A stretch of 64,000 nt of DNA, taken from positions 62,001-126,000 of the forward strand of contig JBKBIP010000003.1 of NCBI GenBank assembly GCA_046297495.1. The letters run 5' to 3'. Position 1 is the first letter of the stretch; every line of letters begins with the position of its first letter. The position numbers were made by a program, and so were the translations under genes. This document shows, piece after piece, positions 8,384 through 17,128 of the stretch. A model generated the notes under the pieces. It saw only the letters and a list, made by a program, of their open reading frames with translations, did not search any database and was not told where the DNA came from. Origin of the DNA: JBKBIP01 sp046297495. GTDB lineage: Bacteria; Planctomycetota; Planctomycetia; Gemmatales; Gemmataceae.

Positions 8384-9172
8384 CTAACCCAACGCCAGAT
8401 ACAACCGCCCCAAATGGTGCCAGGCGCTGGTTTCAGGGATCTGTTCGACGACGGCGGCCAGGTGCGGGATGGCGTCGGCGGTCTGTCCCAGGAACAGGCT
8501 GGCCATGCCGCGATTGAAGCGGACGGGGATGCTGTCCGGCAGCTGGCGCCAGAGGGCCAAGGCGTGCTCCCCGCGGCCGCGATGCCAGGCCAAGGCTGCT
8601 TCCTCGTTGGCCCAGGCGGAGCGCCAGGCTTCCGGCACTCGGTCCTGCTGGTCGCGCAACAGCGTCTCGGCCTGGTCAAATTGGCGGGCCACGCGCAGCA
8701 GACCAACGGCCAACAGCGGATAGGGATACGGTTGAGCAACGGCCTGTTCCGTCCAAAGCGGCAGATCGGGCAATGTCAAGGGCCTGCCGGTCGCGGGGGG
8801 GACGGCCGGTGCTGGGTCGCGCCGCAACAGCGGATGCAGGTTGCGGACCAGTTGCGGGAAGTTCCCCAAGCAACAGGCGATGGCCACCGCCGGTTCCTGG
8901 GCGGCGATCAAGGCCGGCCAATCTCTAGGGGGCGTCACGTCGAGCGGCGGCGCCGCCGGGTGGTACCAGCCAGCCACTTCCAGGGCCTCTTCCCAGGCCA
9001 GGCGCGGTTCGAGGGGTTGCACCGGCACGGCTTCATACGGTTGCACCTCGCCGACCGGGACGCTGCCAAAACCGGCGACCCGCGCCGAGGCTTGCTTGTG
9101 CAGAAAGCGGCAAAACAATTCGCTGACCGATTGCGGTGTCGGGGTTCCAAAGGGTTGATTCGCGCGCGTCAT
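8384..9172 (-). CDS. Hypothetical protein with possible TPR-like helical region
   Basis: The 262-residue cytoplasmic-looking protein has no signal peptide and no family I recognise. The N-terminal half is rich in Pro and Ala (VGEVQPYEAVPVQPLEP). The C-terminal half consists of repeated short helices with spacing like tetratricopeptide repeats: LLAVGLLRVARQFDQAETLL, EEAALAWHRGRGEHALALW, RFNRGMASLFLGQTADAIPHL and AWHHLGRLYLALG. These suggest a protein-interaction scaffold. The ATG at 9170-9172 has GGAAG about nine bases upstream and is preferred over an earlier start. No catalytic motif is evident. Its neighbours (long nfeD downstream, CobW GTPase upstream) do not suggest a specific pathway. 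Confidence 0.6.
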   Translation of the reverse strand: MTRANQPFGTPTPQSVSELFCRFLHKQASARVAGFGSVPVGEVQPYEAVPVQPLEPRLAWEEALEVAGWYHPAAPPLDVTPPRDWPALIAAQEPAVAIACCLGNFPQLVRNLHPLLRRDPAPAVPPATGRPLTLPDLPLWTEQAVAQPYPYPLLAVGLLRVARQFDQAETLLRDQQDRVPEAWRSAWANEEAALAWHRGRGEHALALWRQLPDSIPVRFNRGMASLFLGQTADAIPHLAAVVEQIPETSAWHHLGRLYLALG

Positions 9173-9382
9173 GGCCACACTTCCTTCCCCACGTCGGGGT
9201 ACGGGACCAAGGATTTCACACATTCTACTGGCCGATAGAGGAATGCCGCCAGAGCAAAAACTTGCGCGAAAAAGGAGGCACGGATTGTTACGGCAGCTTC
9301 TCCCGAATTCACCGGGGGGCTAACGCCCCTCCCGCTCGCCGCAATAATATCCAAACTGGCTCTCAGTAACCCTTCGCGTGTT

Positions 9383-10489
9383 TTACTTCGCCGCCGCGTA
9401 GCGGTGGGTCGGTTGGGGGCGGCCGGGGCGAAAACTTTGGGTTTGGCGGAATTCGGCCCGGCCGCCGTGCGACTGGGCGACGGCCGCCACGGTTTGCCGG
9501 ACCTCCGTTTCCAGCTGGGCCGGATCGGTGGCCACGCGAGCGTTGACGATCACATCCGCTTCTCGAACCTGGCCGTGCGCGGGCAACGACAATTCCGGCT
9601 GCGTCTGGCTGCTCACCAGATTGGCCACGCCGAACGACGTTTCTCCCAAGCCAATCGCTTTCAGATGGGCCACCTCGGCCCCCGCCGGCGCCAATTTGTC
9701 TTGCAGCTGTCGTACAAGGTCCAACAATAGCGCATCGAGGGAGAACGGTTGCTCGGCTTCGATGTGAACACTGCTGTTGAGCCAGCCCAGCTCGGCCTCC
9801 CCTTCGGCGTAGATGTCATAATCAATTCGCAGAATCTTGCGGCCAAAGTTGCCGTCCTGATCCAGTAAGGCCGTCCAGGCCTCGAAGCCGGTCCCCACGC
9901 GCGCGGAAACCGGTAGCACCGGGACACCGGGGAAATGCTCTTGAACTAGCCCCGTCAATTCTCGCACGCCAGCGGGGTCCATTTCATCGACGCGGTTGAT
10001 GAGAATCACATCCGCTTCTTCCAGCTGCTTGTGAAAGATGTAGGCGGCCTTGGGCGAAAAGCCGGCGCCGCTGTCGTTTCGCAGGATGCGTAGGCCGTGA
10101 CTTGGCTTGAACAACACGCCATAAGGAGCAACCTGGAAGCGTTCACCGCACAGGTCCTTCAGCGGCTGCACGACGGTCGCCACCAAGTCGGTGCAGCTGC
10201 CGACCGGCTCAGCCAGAATCACCTCGGGGCGGTCGCTGTCGCGCAAGGATTCGACCTTTTCGACCAACTCGTCGAACTTACAGCAGAAACAAGCGCCGGC
10301 CACTTCCTGGACGGGGAACCCCTGCGAACGCAGACTCATGGTATCGACCAGGCCGTCGGCCTGATCATTCGTGACCAACCCCACGCGCTGGCCACGCTGT
10401 TGATAAAAGCGGGCTAACCGGGCCAAGGCCGTTGTCTTGCCAGCGCCGAGAAAACCACCCACCATGATGAAGCGGAGTTGTTTGGACAT
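9383..10489 (-). CDS. CobW/COG0523-type GTPase (metallochaperone-like)
   Basis: The 368-residue protein belongs to the G3E GTPases, which deliver or sense metals. The Walker A motif GGFLGAGKTT is at residues 11-20. The family's metal-binding GxCxCC-like motif appears as AGACFCC (about residues 64-70). AEPVGSCTD and the guanine-recognition region NRVDEMD follow. The C-terminal third differs from the usual CobW_C domain: it has LGWLNSSVHIEA followed by an Ala- and Gln-rich tail ending HRYAAAK. This is a subtype I cannot name. AGGGGA precedes the ATG at 10487-10489. The gene runs codirectionally 74 bases downstream of the transglutaminase gene. The metal could be cobalt or zinc; nothing in the sequence decides. 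Confidence 0.85.
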   Translation of the reverse strand: MSKQLRFIMVGGFLGAGKTTALARLARFYQQRGQRVGLVTNDQADGLVDTMSLRSQGFPVQEVAGACFCCKFDELVEKVESLRDSDRPEVILAEPVGSCTDLVATVVQPLKDLCGERFQVAPYGVLFKPSHGLRILRNDSGAGFSPKAAYIFHKQLEEADVILINRVDEMDPAGVRELTGLVQEHFPGVPVLPVSARVGTGFEAWTALLDQDGNFGRKILRIDYDIYAEGEAELGWLNSSVHIEAEQPFSLDALLLDLVRQLQDKLAPAGAEVAHLKAIGLGETSFGVANLVSSQTQPELSLPAHGQVREADVIVNARVATDPAQLETEVRQTVAAVAQSHGGRAEFRQTQSFRPGRPQPTHRYAAAK

Positions 10490-10563
10490 GAAATATCCCC
10501 TGTGGTCAGTGATCCGTGGTTGTCGTTTAGCGCGCGAGCTAGCGGCGAGCAACTGCCACCGTT

Positions 10564-11712
10564 TCAGCGTTTCATCAAGCTCGACCAATCTCGAAACGGA
10601 TACGGCACTTCCTTGTCCGGTGTGTAGTGCTGCACAATCATCCAGGCGTGTTCGCGTTTGTTGGGGTCGGCAGGGTCGGGATCGGGCAGCGGGACACCGT
10701 CAGCCTCCGCGTAAATAGTGCGAATCACCGGTACCTTCCGGCTGGCCGGCGGCACCAACGCATAGTCGCTGCCGCGCGTTTGCAGGTACCAGGTGTTGTC
10801 CCGATAACCACGAAAGAGCCGTTCCTGAGCGGCTTGAACCAGCTCGTCTTTTCGCGCCGTGCTCAGCTGGGCATCCTGGCGAATGGCGGCGATGAGCCGT
10901 TGCGTTTCCGAGACATCGAAACTGACCCAGCCATACGGGGGCATATAGACTTCCAACTTGCAATGCGACGGCGAGTTTTTCGGAAATGGGTTAATCCCGT
11001 AGGTGATGCGCGTTGGATAATTCAACGACCGTCCCAGGGCCGCGCATAAGCCGTGATAGTCGCTGCAATGCCCCCTACATTTCAGCAAGGCATGTTCGGA
11101 GCTGGCTTGCAACGAAGCGGCGGCGTGGTCGTATTGCAAGTTGTCCTGCACCCAGCGCATGACGGCGGCCAGCTCGTGGGCGCGATCCGTCGTCTTGGCC
11201 TGGATCTGCTCGGCCAACTGGCGCGAGTGATCGTTCAAAACGATCTGCTGTTCCGAGCACAGGTACTTGTCGAACGCGCTTGGCCAAGCGGCGGGACGTT
11301 GCGCCTTGGCCGGTTCCATGTCCCAAAACAATTCCCACACCTTGACCTGGAAACGATGGCGGATGATTTGTGCCCCTTGAGGACGGTCGAACTCGAAATA
11401 GGCGAAGCGATTGCCGAAGACCGGCTCTTGCGTAATCTTCGGCTTCACTTCCACTGGGAACGTGGACAGACGGCTTTGCTGGACTTCCTGGCCGGCGTCG
11501 CTGGGGGGCAACGGCAGCCACACGCGCAGCACCTTGGTTTGATAGGGAGCCGTCACCACGACGGAGAAATCGACCTCATAGGTCACGGGCTTGACGCGGC
11601 GCGCTTGATAGGGTTGTTCCGGGTCGAGGCGTGGCTGGTCCTCGGCCCAGAGGAAAAGCCCGCTCACTTCCCCCAACGTCAGCAATGCACCGAAAATCAG
11701 GATCAGTCTCAT
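10564..11712 (-). CDS. Exported transglutaminase-like protein
   Basis: The 382-residue protein has a signal peptide (MRLILIFGALLTLGEVSGLFLWA) and a transglutaminase-like (papain-fold) domain in its middle. The catalytic triad is visible as Cys216 in KCRGHCSDYHG, His250 in SPSHCKLEVY and Asp266 in GWVSFDVSE. The N-terminal half forms a beta-rich domain (YEVDFSVVVTAPYQTKVLRVWLPLPP), as in other secreted transglutaminase-like proteins. These enzymes act as proteases or acyltransferases on extracytoplasmic proteins; the substrate here is unknown. The end of the protein contains a charged EHAWMIVQHY segment. The aquaporin remnant lies immediately upstream. Confidence 0.85.
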   Translation of the reverse strand: MRLILIFGALLTLGEVSGLFLWAEDQPRLDPEQPYQARRVKPVTYEVDFSVVVTAPYQTKVLRVWLPLPPSDAGQEVQQSRLSTFPVEVKPKITQEPVFGNRFAYFEFDRPQGAQIIRHRFQVKVWELFWDMEPAKAQRPAAWPSAFDKYLCSEQQIVLNDHSRQLAEQIQAKTTDRAHELAAVMRWVQDNLQYDHAAASLQASSEHALLKCRGHCSDYHGLCAALGRSLNYPTRITYGINPFPKNSPSHCKLEVYMPPYGWVSFDVSETQRLIAAIRQDAQLSTARKDELVQAAQERLFRGYRDNTWYLQTRGSDYALVPPASRKVPVIRTIYAEADGVPLPDPDPADPNKREHAWMIVQHYTPDKEVPYPFRDWSSLMKR

Positions 11713-11739
11713 GTCGTCACGTCCTTCGTCCCATGCACA

Positions 11740-11856
11740 CTAGACTCCCCGGATTGGGGAACTATTCACCGCCACATGCACGGCGCCGCAGCCAAAGAAC
11801 ACCAGAATAAAAGTGCCCAGCGCCTCCGCCAAGATTCTGCCGCCGCGAGTCGTCAT
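11740..11856 (-). pseudogene. Aquaporin/glycerol-facilitator N-terminal remnant
   Basis: A 38-codon frame starts at the ATG 11854-11856 and reads RILAEALGTFILVFFGCGAVHVAV. This is the first membrane helix of the MIP family, where 'AE.lGTF.LvFfGcGa' is conserved. After HVAV it runs NSSPIRGV and stops at 11740, so five of the six helices and both NPA boxes are missing. Nothing like the rest of the gene is seen between the stop and the transglutaminase start at 11712. It looks like a gene whose body was deleted. A short functional peptide is not excluded. Confidence 0.6.
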
Positions 11857-11996
11857 GCGCCTCTCGGTTGATGCCAACAAGAAGAAAAACCATCGAATAC
11901 GAAGACATTTTAATGATTGTTTGAATGATCGACAACGACTCTCATCCGATTTCCTTGAATTCTCCCACCTTCGGCTTCGCGAGCCAAAAAAAGCCA

Positions 11997-12057
11997 AAAA
12001 AGGGGACGCGACTCGATTTCGATGGTTATTAGCAAATACGAGTCGCGTCCCCTTTTT
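11997..12057. terminator. Perfect 19-bp inverted repeat, terminator-like, downstream of the LmbE gene
   Basis: The left arm AAAAAGGGGACGCGACTCG (11997-12015) and the right arm 12039-12057 are exact complements around a 23-base AT-rich loop. The arms end in A and T runs, so the hairpin is followed by T residues on either strand. It begins six bases past the LmbE stop at 12063 and so probably terminates that minus-strand transcript. The long perfect arms also fit a mobile palindromic repeat. Confidence 0.75.
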
Positions 12058-12062
12058 CTTGT

Positions 12063-12830
12063 CTAAATTAGTACCCCTTGGCACCGTCCCAACAGCTCAC
12101 CCAGCAAGTCATCTTGCGGGTAACTATGCCCCAGATGCTGGCGGAAGCCTTCAGCGAAGGGGACGCCGCCCGCTTGGCCACGATGGCTGTTCCACTCGCG
12201 CATGGTGTCCAGGTATTGATCGACGCCGTGGTGCTTGAGCAGCCATTCGCGCTGGCTGGCGTGGGTGGCCAGCATCTCCGTTTTGGTATTTATCACTCCA
12301 CTAATGTCGATGAGCAAGCCCGGCGGCACGTCCTGGCCCAACGGGTCCTTGCCTTCGATGGGATCGCAGTAGTACAAGTGCGGGATATGGTCCAGTGGTT
12401 GTCCCAGCCGGCGTTTCTTGAGAAAGTTGGGGACGGGAGCGGCGAAGGCGGCGGCCCGGACGATGGTACTGGTCATTTCATGGTCGAGCATGTAATCCGC
12501 CGGGCTGTGCGTCAGCACGATGCGCGGTCGGACCGCGCGCAACAGGCGCGTGACTTTTTCCAGCGTCTCCTCATTGTAAAAGACGCGCAGGTCCCGTTCT
12601 TCCAGGCAGTGATAGGTGGCGCCGATCCATTCCGCTGCCTTGGCCCCCTCGCGGCGGCGAATCTTGCTGATCTGCTTGGACGTGTGCTCCGCCGAGCCAC
12701 AATCCCCCGGCGTCATGGTGGCGATATGGACTTGCCAGCCATGCTCGCGCGCCAGCCGGATCAGGACCCCCGCGCATAAAAACTCGGCATCGTCGGGATG
12801 GGCCAAAACGGACAAGATACAGTCAGCCAT
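12063..12830 (-). CDS. PIG-L/LmbE-family deacetylase
   Basis: The 255-residue protein starts MADCILSVLAHPDDAE. The A-HPDD motif (residues 10-14) is the zinc and catalytic site of the LmbE-like N-acetylglucosaminyl deacetylases. Further family features are TMTPGDCGS, RRREGAKAAEWIGA and the second metal site region HSPADYMLDHEMT, followed by PHLYYCDPIEG. The family removes acetyl groups from GlcNAc-type substrates, including those in glycolipid, mycothiol and bacillithiol synthesis; the substrate here is not clear. The ATG at 12828-12830 follows a GGGGGA site and sits just before the conserved first strand. It is followed by the terminator-like palindrome. No thiol-synthesis partner is seen nearby. 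Confidence 0.87.
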   Translation of the reverse strand: MADCILSVLAHPDDAEFLCAGVLIRLAREHGWQVHIATMTPGDCGSAEHTSKQISKIRRREGAKAAEWIGATYHCLEERDLRVFYNEETLEKVTRLLRAVRPRIVLTHSPADYMLDHEMTSTIVRAAAFAAPVPNFLKKRRLGQPLDHIPHLYYCDPIEGKDPLGQDVPPGLLIDISGVINTKTEMLATHASQREWLLKHHGVDQYLDTMREWNSHRGQAGGVPFAEGFRQHLGHSYPQDDLLGELLGRCQGVLI

Positions 12831-13017
12831 GATGTCCCCCCAGTGATGATGAAATCGCTCACGCCGCGTGAGCGGAAGCGGATGTTCGCCAGGAAGATCA
12901 TTATGATGAAAAAACTTACTGGAGGTAATGAAAAAAAGCTGACCCCTCGCCATCACTTTGCAGCGCGCAACGATGAATCGCCAAAGTGTCCAAGCCAGTG
13001 GTTGAACGGCAAGGACG

Positions 13018-15147
13018 TTACTCCAGCGGTAAGCCGCGCGCGCGAACGTCCTCGATCACTTCGGCGCGGATCAAGGGTTCACCTTGCCAGTCACGTTGGT
13101 TGTCGAAGGGGCCTTGGAAAATCGGCTCGGTCAGGAGCGACGACGGGACTAGCTGCGCCGTGGAGAGCCAGGCGGGGATGCGTGCCGGCCCCGCCAGCGC
13201 TTGCGTCAGGGCGTCCGGCACGAGAAGTAATTGGCGGATGTCCGCGCCGTGGACCTCCTGAAACAGACGTTGGTAGCGAGTCTGGAGCTTGTAGGTTTCT
13301 TCCTGTGTGAATTCATTGCCACGATAATGACGCTGCTCTTCCAATGGCAGGGCCAAGGGGGGATGACTGGCGAGATACAAGGCAGACCACGGCAAACCGG
13401 CGGGAAAGCCAGCCAGAGGATCGACACTGAGCGCCAGCTCCGGACGCACCGGCGGGCCAAGCAAAACGTAATGCCAAGCGTCCACCACACGTTGATAAGC
13501 CCGCAGCAACGTTTCCGACGGTTCGCCCTGCAAGCGAAGCTGATCGGCGAGGTGCCAGAGCTTGCGCGCGTGGAGCGCCTCGGTCCCTCGTTCCACGGCG
13601 GCCTGATGGTAGAAGTAGGCGAAGTTGCTGCGGCGGCGGTTTTGATGATACCAGAACAGCTGTTGATGAGCCGCGAAACTCGCCATCATGGGGCCGCTCT
13701 GGTCCCCCCATCGCGGCTCCGGCCAGGTGTCCGGGGTTTGATCCGCGCGCACGCCGTAGGCGGAACGATAACGGATAGCCCTCTCCTCCAGACGTTGCAG
13801 CTCGCGCGGTTCGAGCAGTAAGCCCAATTGCTGGCCGAAGCGCTGCCAAGTGGCAAAGGTCTGTCGCCAGGCTTCCGCCGAACGGTCCCGGTCGCCGTTC
13901 AGAATGACCGTCTTCTCCGGAAACCAGCGCGCCGATGGATCACGCCAACCGTCATCGACATGCCAGCCGTCGGCCAACCAGCCATCGCGTTGCAGCTGCC
14001 GTGCCCGCTGCGATTGCACCACGCCGGGAAAACAATAATAGATGATCGGATCATAGTTACGCGGCAGGCGATACGGGCCAAGATGATCAGCCGTATATTC
14101 CGGCACGGGGACCGGCGGCGGCAGCAGCTGCGCGGCATAGCGATGCCAGACGCGGGCGGCTTGCCACATGTCGAAATCATCATCGAGCAGATCGTCGGGA
14201 CTTGGCTCGGCAGGATCGAAGCGGGGCGGTAGCACGGGAAACTGTTCCGCGGCAGGTAGCAGCTGGCCCGGGCGGCGGGGATCGTAGCGGCCCGGAATCT
14301 CGCGGTTGTCCGCGAGGAAATCGACGACCGCGCCGGGACCACGCGGCTGCAACCACGTCCGATGCCCTTCCTGAACCGTTAACGCCCGCAGCCAGCGCGC
14401 CAGGCGTGGCTCGCGGCGGCAGAATTGCTCGAACTTGTCGGGATGCACCCAGCGCCCGTCGCGCGTGCGCATCTGGGGATAGGATTGAATGAAACGCGCG
14501 AACCGCTCCGGCTCGCGCTGCTGGTCCTCGGCGGTCCAGAGCAATTGTTCCGGGTCGCGCTGGCGAGGATCGATGCAGCTGAGTCGAAACAGGGCGGCCA
14601 GGGCGCGAATGTCGTCGAGATTGGCTTTCTCCTGGTAAAAGCCGGCCAGAGCGTGCCGCATGTCGGGATTACGCGGCATGCGCTGACATCCATTCGCCAA
14701 TAATTGGATGCCGCGGGCGATGTAGTAATACTGATCACGTCCTTCCTCCAGCTCGGCGGGTACGTTGTACGCCAGGTTCCAACTGTGATAAATCCACGGC
14801 CCGCTGAAGGTGGGTTGCAGCTGAGTGAGCGATGTGGCGATTAACTCCAGTTGATTCCACTCGTGCCGTTTCTTTTTTTCCTCCGCCGCCATCCACAACG
14901 AGCAAATCACCACGCCGCGCGATCCGGTCAGGCTGAGTCGGACCATCGATTCCGTGAGCGCGACTTGTCCCAGCTGGTGCTCGCGCAGACCCAAGCGCTC
15001 GGCTTGGCCGCTGACCGTCCAGCTCGGCGGCGCTCCTCCCACGGCCACCCCTCGCCAGATAAAGGTATTGAGCGCGAACAACGCCAGGATCAACCCCAGA
15101 TACGTGAGCTTCCGCCGCCGTGCCTGCCGTTGCCAAGGATTGGACAT
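13018..15147 (-). CDS. Large membrane-anchored protein linked to the ABC exporter
   Basis: The 709-residue protein has one N-terminal membrane helix (TYLGLILALFALNTFIWRGVAV) after a basic leader (RQARRRKL), so most of it lies outside the cytoplasm. I do not recognise a catalytic family. The body is rich in Arg, Trp and Tyr, with segments such as FSGPWIYHSWNLAYNVPAE and DQYYYIARGIQLLANGC that suggest helical TPR-like packing. It is the third gene of a minus-strand set: ATPase (17129-18121), permease (15210-17090), this protein. Its stop-to-start gaps are short, so it is probably a dedicated partner of the exporter. GAGGAG precedes the ATG. Function is unknown. Confidence 0.7.
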   Translation of the reverse strand: MSNPWQRQARRRKLTYLGLILALFALNTFIWRGVAVGGAPPSWTVSGQAERLGLREHQLGQVALTESMVRLSLTGSRGVVICSLWMAAEEKKKRHEWNQLELIATSLTQLQPTFSGPWIYHSWNLAYNVPAELEEGRDQYYYIARGIQLLANGCQRMPRNPDMRHALAGFYQEKANLDDIRALAALFRLSCIDPRQRDPEQLLWTAEDQQREPERFARFIQSYPQMRTRDGRWVHPDKFEQFCRREPRLARWLRALTVQEGHRTWLQPRGPGAVVDFLADNREIPGRYDPRRPGQLLPAAEQFPVLPPRFDPAEPSPDDLLDDDFDMWQAARVWHRYAAQLLPPPVPVPEYTADHLGPYRLPRNYDPIIYYCFPGVVQSQRARQLQRDGWLADGWHVDDGWRDPSARWFPEKTVILNGDRDRSAEAWRQTFATWQRFGQQLGLLLEPRELQRLEERAIRYRSAYGVRADQTPDTWPEPRWGDQSGPMMASFAAHQQLFWYHQNRRRSNFAYFYHQAAVERGTEALHARKLWHLADQLRLQGEPSETLLRAYQRVVDAWHYVLLGPPVRPELALSVDPLAGFPAGLPWSALYLASHPPLALPLEEQRHYRGNEFTQEETYKLQTRYQRLFQEVHGADIRQLLLVPDALTQALAGPARIPAWLSTAQLVPSSLLTEPIFQGPFDNQRDWQGEPLIRAEVIEDVRARGLPLE

Positions 15148-15209
15148 GGGATGATCTCCTCGTGTACTCGCCCGCGGGTTGCGCGCTAAACCGTTCGCCG
15201 CGGAACGAC

Positions 15210-17090
15210 TTACCCGGCCACTTCCTTCGCCTTCATCAGGTAATACGCCAGCAGCCCCCAGGGAAGCAAATAGCCCAGCAGCAGCACGCCATTCAACGCC
15301 AGGTGCGACATGGATATATCAAATCCTTCCGCCAAGTATGCCGTCCAATCGAAGCGCTCTACGTCGGGGATGATCGGCAGCAGCACATGTTGGAGGAACC
15401 AGCGATGCGCCTCGTCCAAGGCCGCGGCGGCTTGGGCGGTGGGGGTTTGCTCCAATGGCAGAAACAGCCGTTCGCGGTGGAACAACCGGATCAGCGATTC
15501 GCCCGGACCACCCCCTGGCGTGATCCCTTGGGCCAGTTCCGTCAGATAGCCGCGCAGCAATCCCGTGGCGAACAAGAACATGGCGCATAACCAGCTGATG
15601 ATGCTGCTCAAGTAGGTGCTGCACGCCACGGCCACACCGATGACCAGGCACAGACTAAACCACAACCCCGCGACCGCCTTGAAGAAATTAACGCTGAACC
15701 ATCCTTCCGCCCAAACCAAGTACAGATCATGCTTGGCGACGCCGATGTATTGTCCTTCTTCCTCACATTTCAACTGGAGCCGCAGGGGGACGGCGTCAGC
15801 GCGCGGGGCGGGGGACGCGGCGCGGAACAGGCTGCCAGGGAGGTTGATCGATTGCGTGCGTCCCCCCTGGACCAGGCGCGTTTCCTCATGGATGCCGAAC
15901 TCCTCGGCCAAGACAGCCAGACGTTCCGGCGTCAGCGGCTGGGCGTCTCGTTGGCGGCGGTATTCGGCGGCGCGGCGTGGGTCCCAACGCGGCGTCGTGA
16001 AGGTGAACGTACACAACACCCCCTGCCCTTCAATGCGCGATCGGCTGGTGCGGAACAAGACCAAGGCAAATTCGCAAGGGACGACCTCACGCTCCGCCAG
16101 ATCGTCGGGCAGCTCGGTGAAATTCCAGACGGCTCGGTGCCTGCCGCGGGGACCGCCTCGGATGTAGCGGCGATAGTCCCAAATCTCGATCAATTCCCCC
16201 TGAAAATCGGTGCGGGCGCCGGCGTGTAGCTCCAACTGACCATAGATCGGCAGCCGAGCGCGCGAACTCTCGAAGGCGGCCTCCGGCGCGATTCCCCGCC
16301 ATAGGAAGATCAAGCCGGCCAGGCTCAGCACCAGTAAAATGACGGTGGCCAGCCCTAAATAGCCCAGAAACCGCCCCGCCACGATCTCGAAACGTTCGAC
16401 CGGCTTGGTGACAATGGTATGGATCGCCTGACTGTGGATGTCACTGGGCAGCCCGGACGCCGCCATTAGCCCCAGGGTGATCAGCAGCAACGGCGTCAGC
16501 GCACCGAAGATGACTTGCACATAGGTCCGTACCTGGTCTTCGGGACGATGGGGCAAAAACCAGCTGCCAAAAAGAATGACCAACAGAAAGACCAGATAGA
16601 CCCATAACCAGCGGCGGCGCAGGGCTTCTTGAAAGCTCAATTGAGCGATGGCCAGAATCCGCCGCCCGCGCCACCGCGGCAGGTCGGCCAAGAACGGCGC
16701 CAGCACGCCCAGCAGAGCGCATCCCCCTGCCGCCGTCCACCACCACCAAGCCAACGGCAGCGTCGGCGACGCATGGGATGATAATGGCATATTATTTCCG
16801 GTCGAAGCCAGAATTGCTTCCGTCGCTGGTGTGTCATCTAGCAGCCAGAATCCGCCGCCAATGGCATACAGACAAAGAGCGACGCCCAACACCCCGGCGA
16901 ACCAGGCCGGCTGCCAACGCCGCGCCGTGCCTGGGGGTCGTCCCCGCGCCAGATAATCGACCAGCCAGAACAGCAGGATGAAGACCGCCAGAACGCCGAC
17001 CACGCGCAGCCAACCCAGCGACATGCCCGGCAGCTCCCCCCACCGCAGCGGTTCGCGTTCGATCACGAGGATGGCAAACATAGTGGACAT
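15210..17090 (-). CDS. ABC-2 type transporter permease
   Basis: The 626-residue membrane protein has N-terminal helices (RVVGVLAVFILLFWLVDYL; GVLGVALCLYAIGGGFWLL; AAGGCALLGVLAPFLA). The typical ABC-2 core follows: LSFQEALRRRWLWVYLVFLLVILFGSWF, LTPLLLITLGLMAASGLPSDI and IVTKPVERFEIVAGRFLGYLGLA. A large extracytoplasmic insert lies between the core helices (about residues 270-440), with an IWDYRRYIRGGPRGRH segment. The 'tkPv.R.e.v.gr.lg' block is typical of permeases that work with separately encoded ATPases. The ATPase gene is 38 bases upstream and the membrane-anchored 709-residue protein 62 bases downstream. The transported substrate is not evident. Confidence 0.85.
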   Translation of the reverse strand: MSTMFAILVIEREPLRWGELPGMSLGWLRVVGVLAVFILLFWLVDYLARGRPPGTARRWQPAWFAGVLGVALCLYAIGGGFWLLDDTPATEAILASTGNNMPLSSHASPTLPLAWWWWTAAGGCALLGVLAPFLADLPRWRGRRILAIAQLSFQEALRRRWLWVYLVFLLVILFGSWFLPHRPEDQVRTYVQVIFGALTPLLLITLGLMAASGLPSDIHSQAIHTIVTKPVERFEIVAGRFLGYLGLATVILLVLSLAGLIFLWRGIAPEAAFESSRARLPIYGQLELHAGARTDFQGELIEIWDYRRYIRGGPRGRHRAVWNFTELPDDLAEREVVPCEFALVLFRTSRSRIEGQGVLCTFTFTTPRWDPRRAAEYRRQRDAQPLTPERLAVLAEEFGIHEETRLVQGGRTQSINLPGSLFRAASPAPRADAVPLRLQLKCEEEGQYIGVAKHDLYLVWAEGWFSVNFFKAVAGLWFSLCLVIGVAVACSTYLSSIISWLCAMFLFATGLLRGYLTELAQGITPGGGPGESLIRLFHRERLFLPLEQTPTAQAAAALDEAHRWFLQHVLLPIIPDVERFDWTAYLAEGFDISMSHLALNGVLLLGYLLPWGLLAYYLMKAKEVAG

Positions 17091-17128
17091 AAAATAGCTC
17101 GTCGATGGCTTGCTCGCTAAACGGGGTT

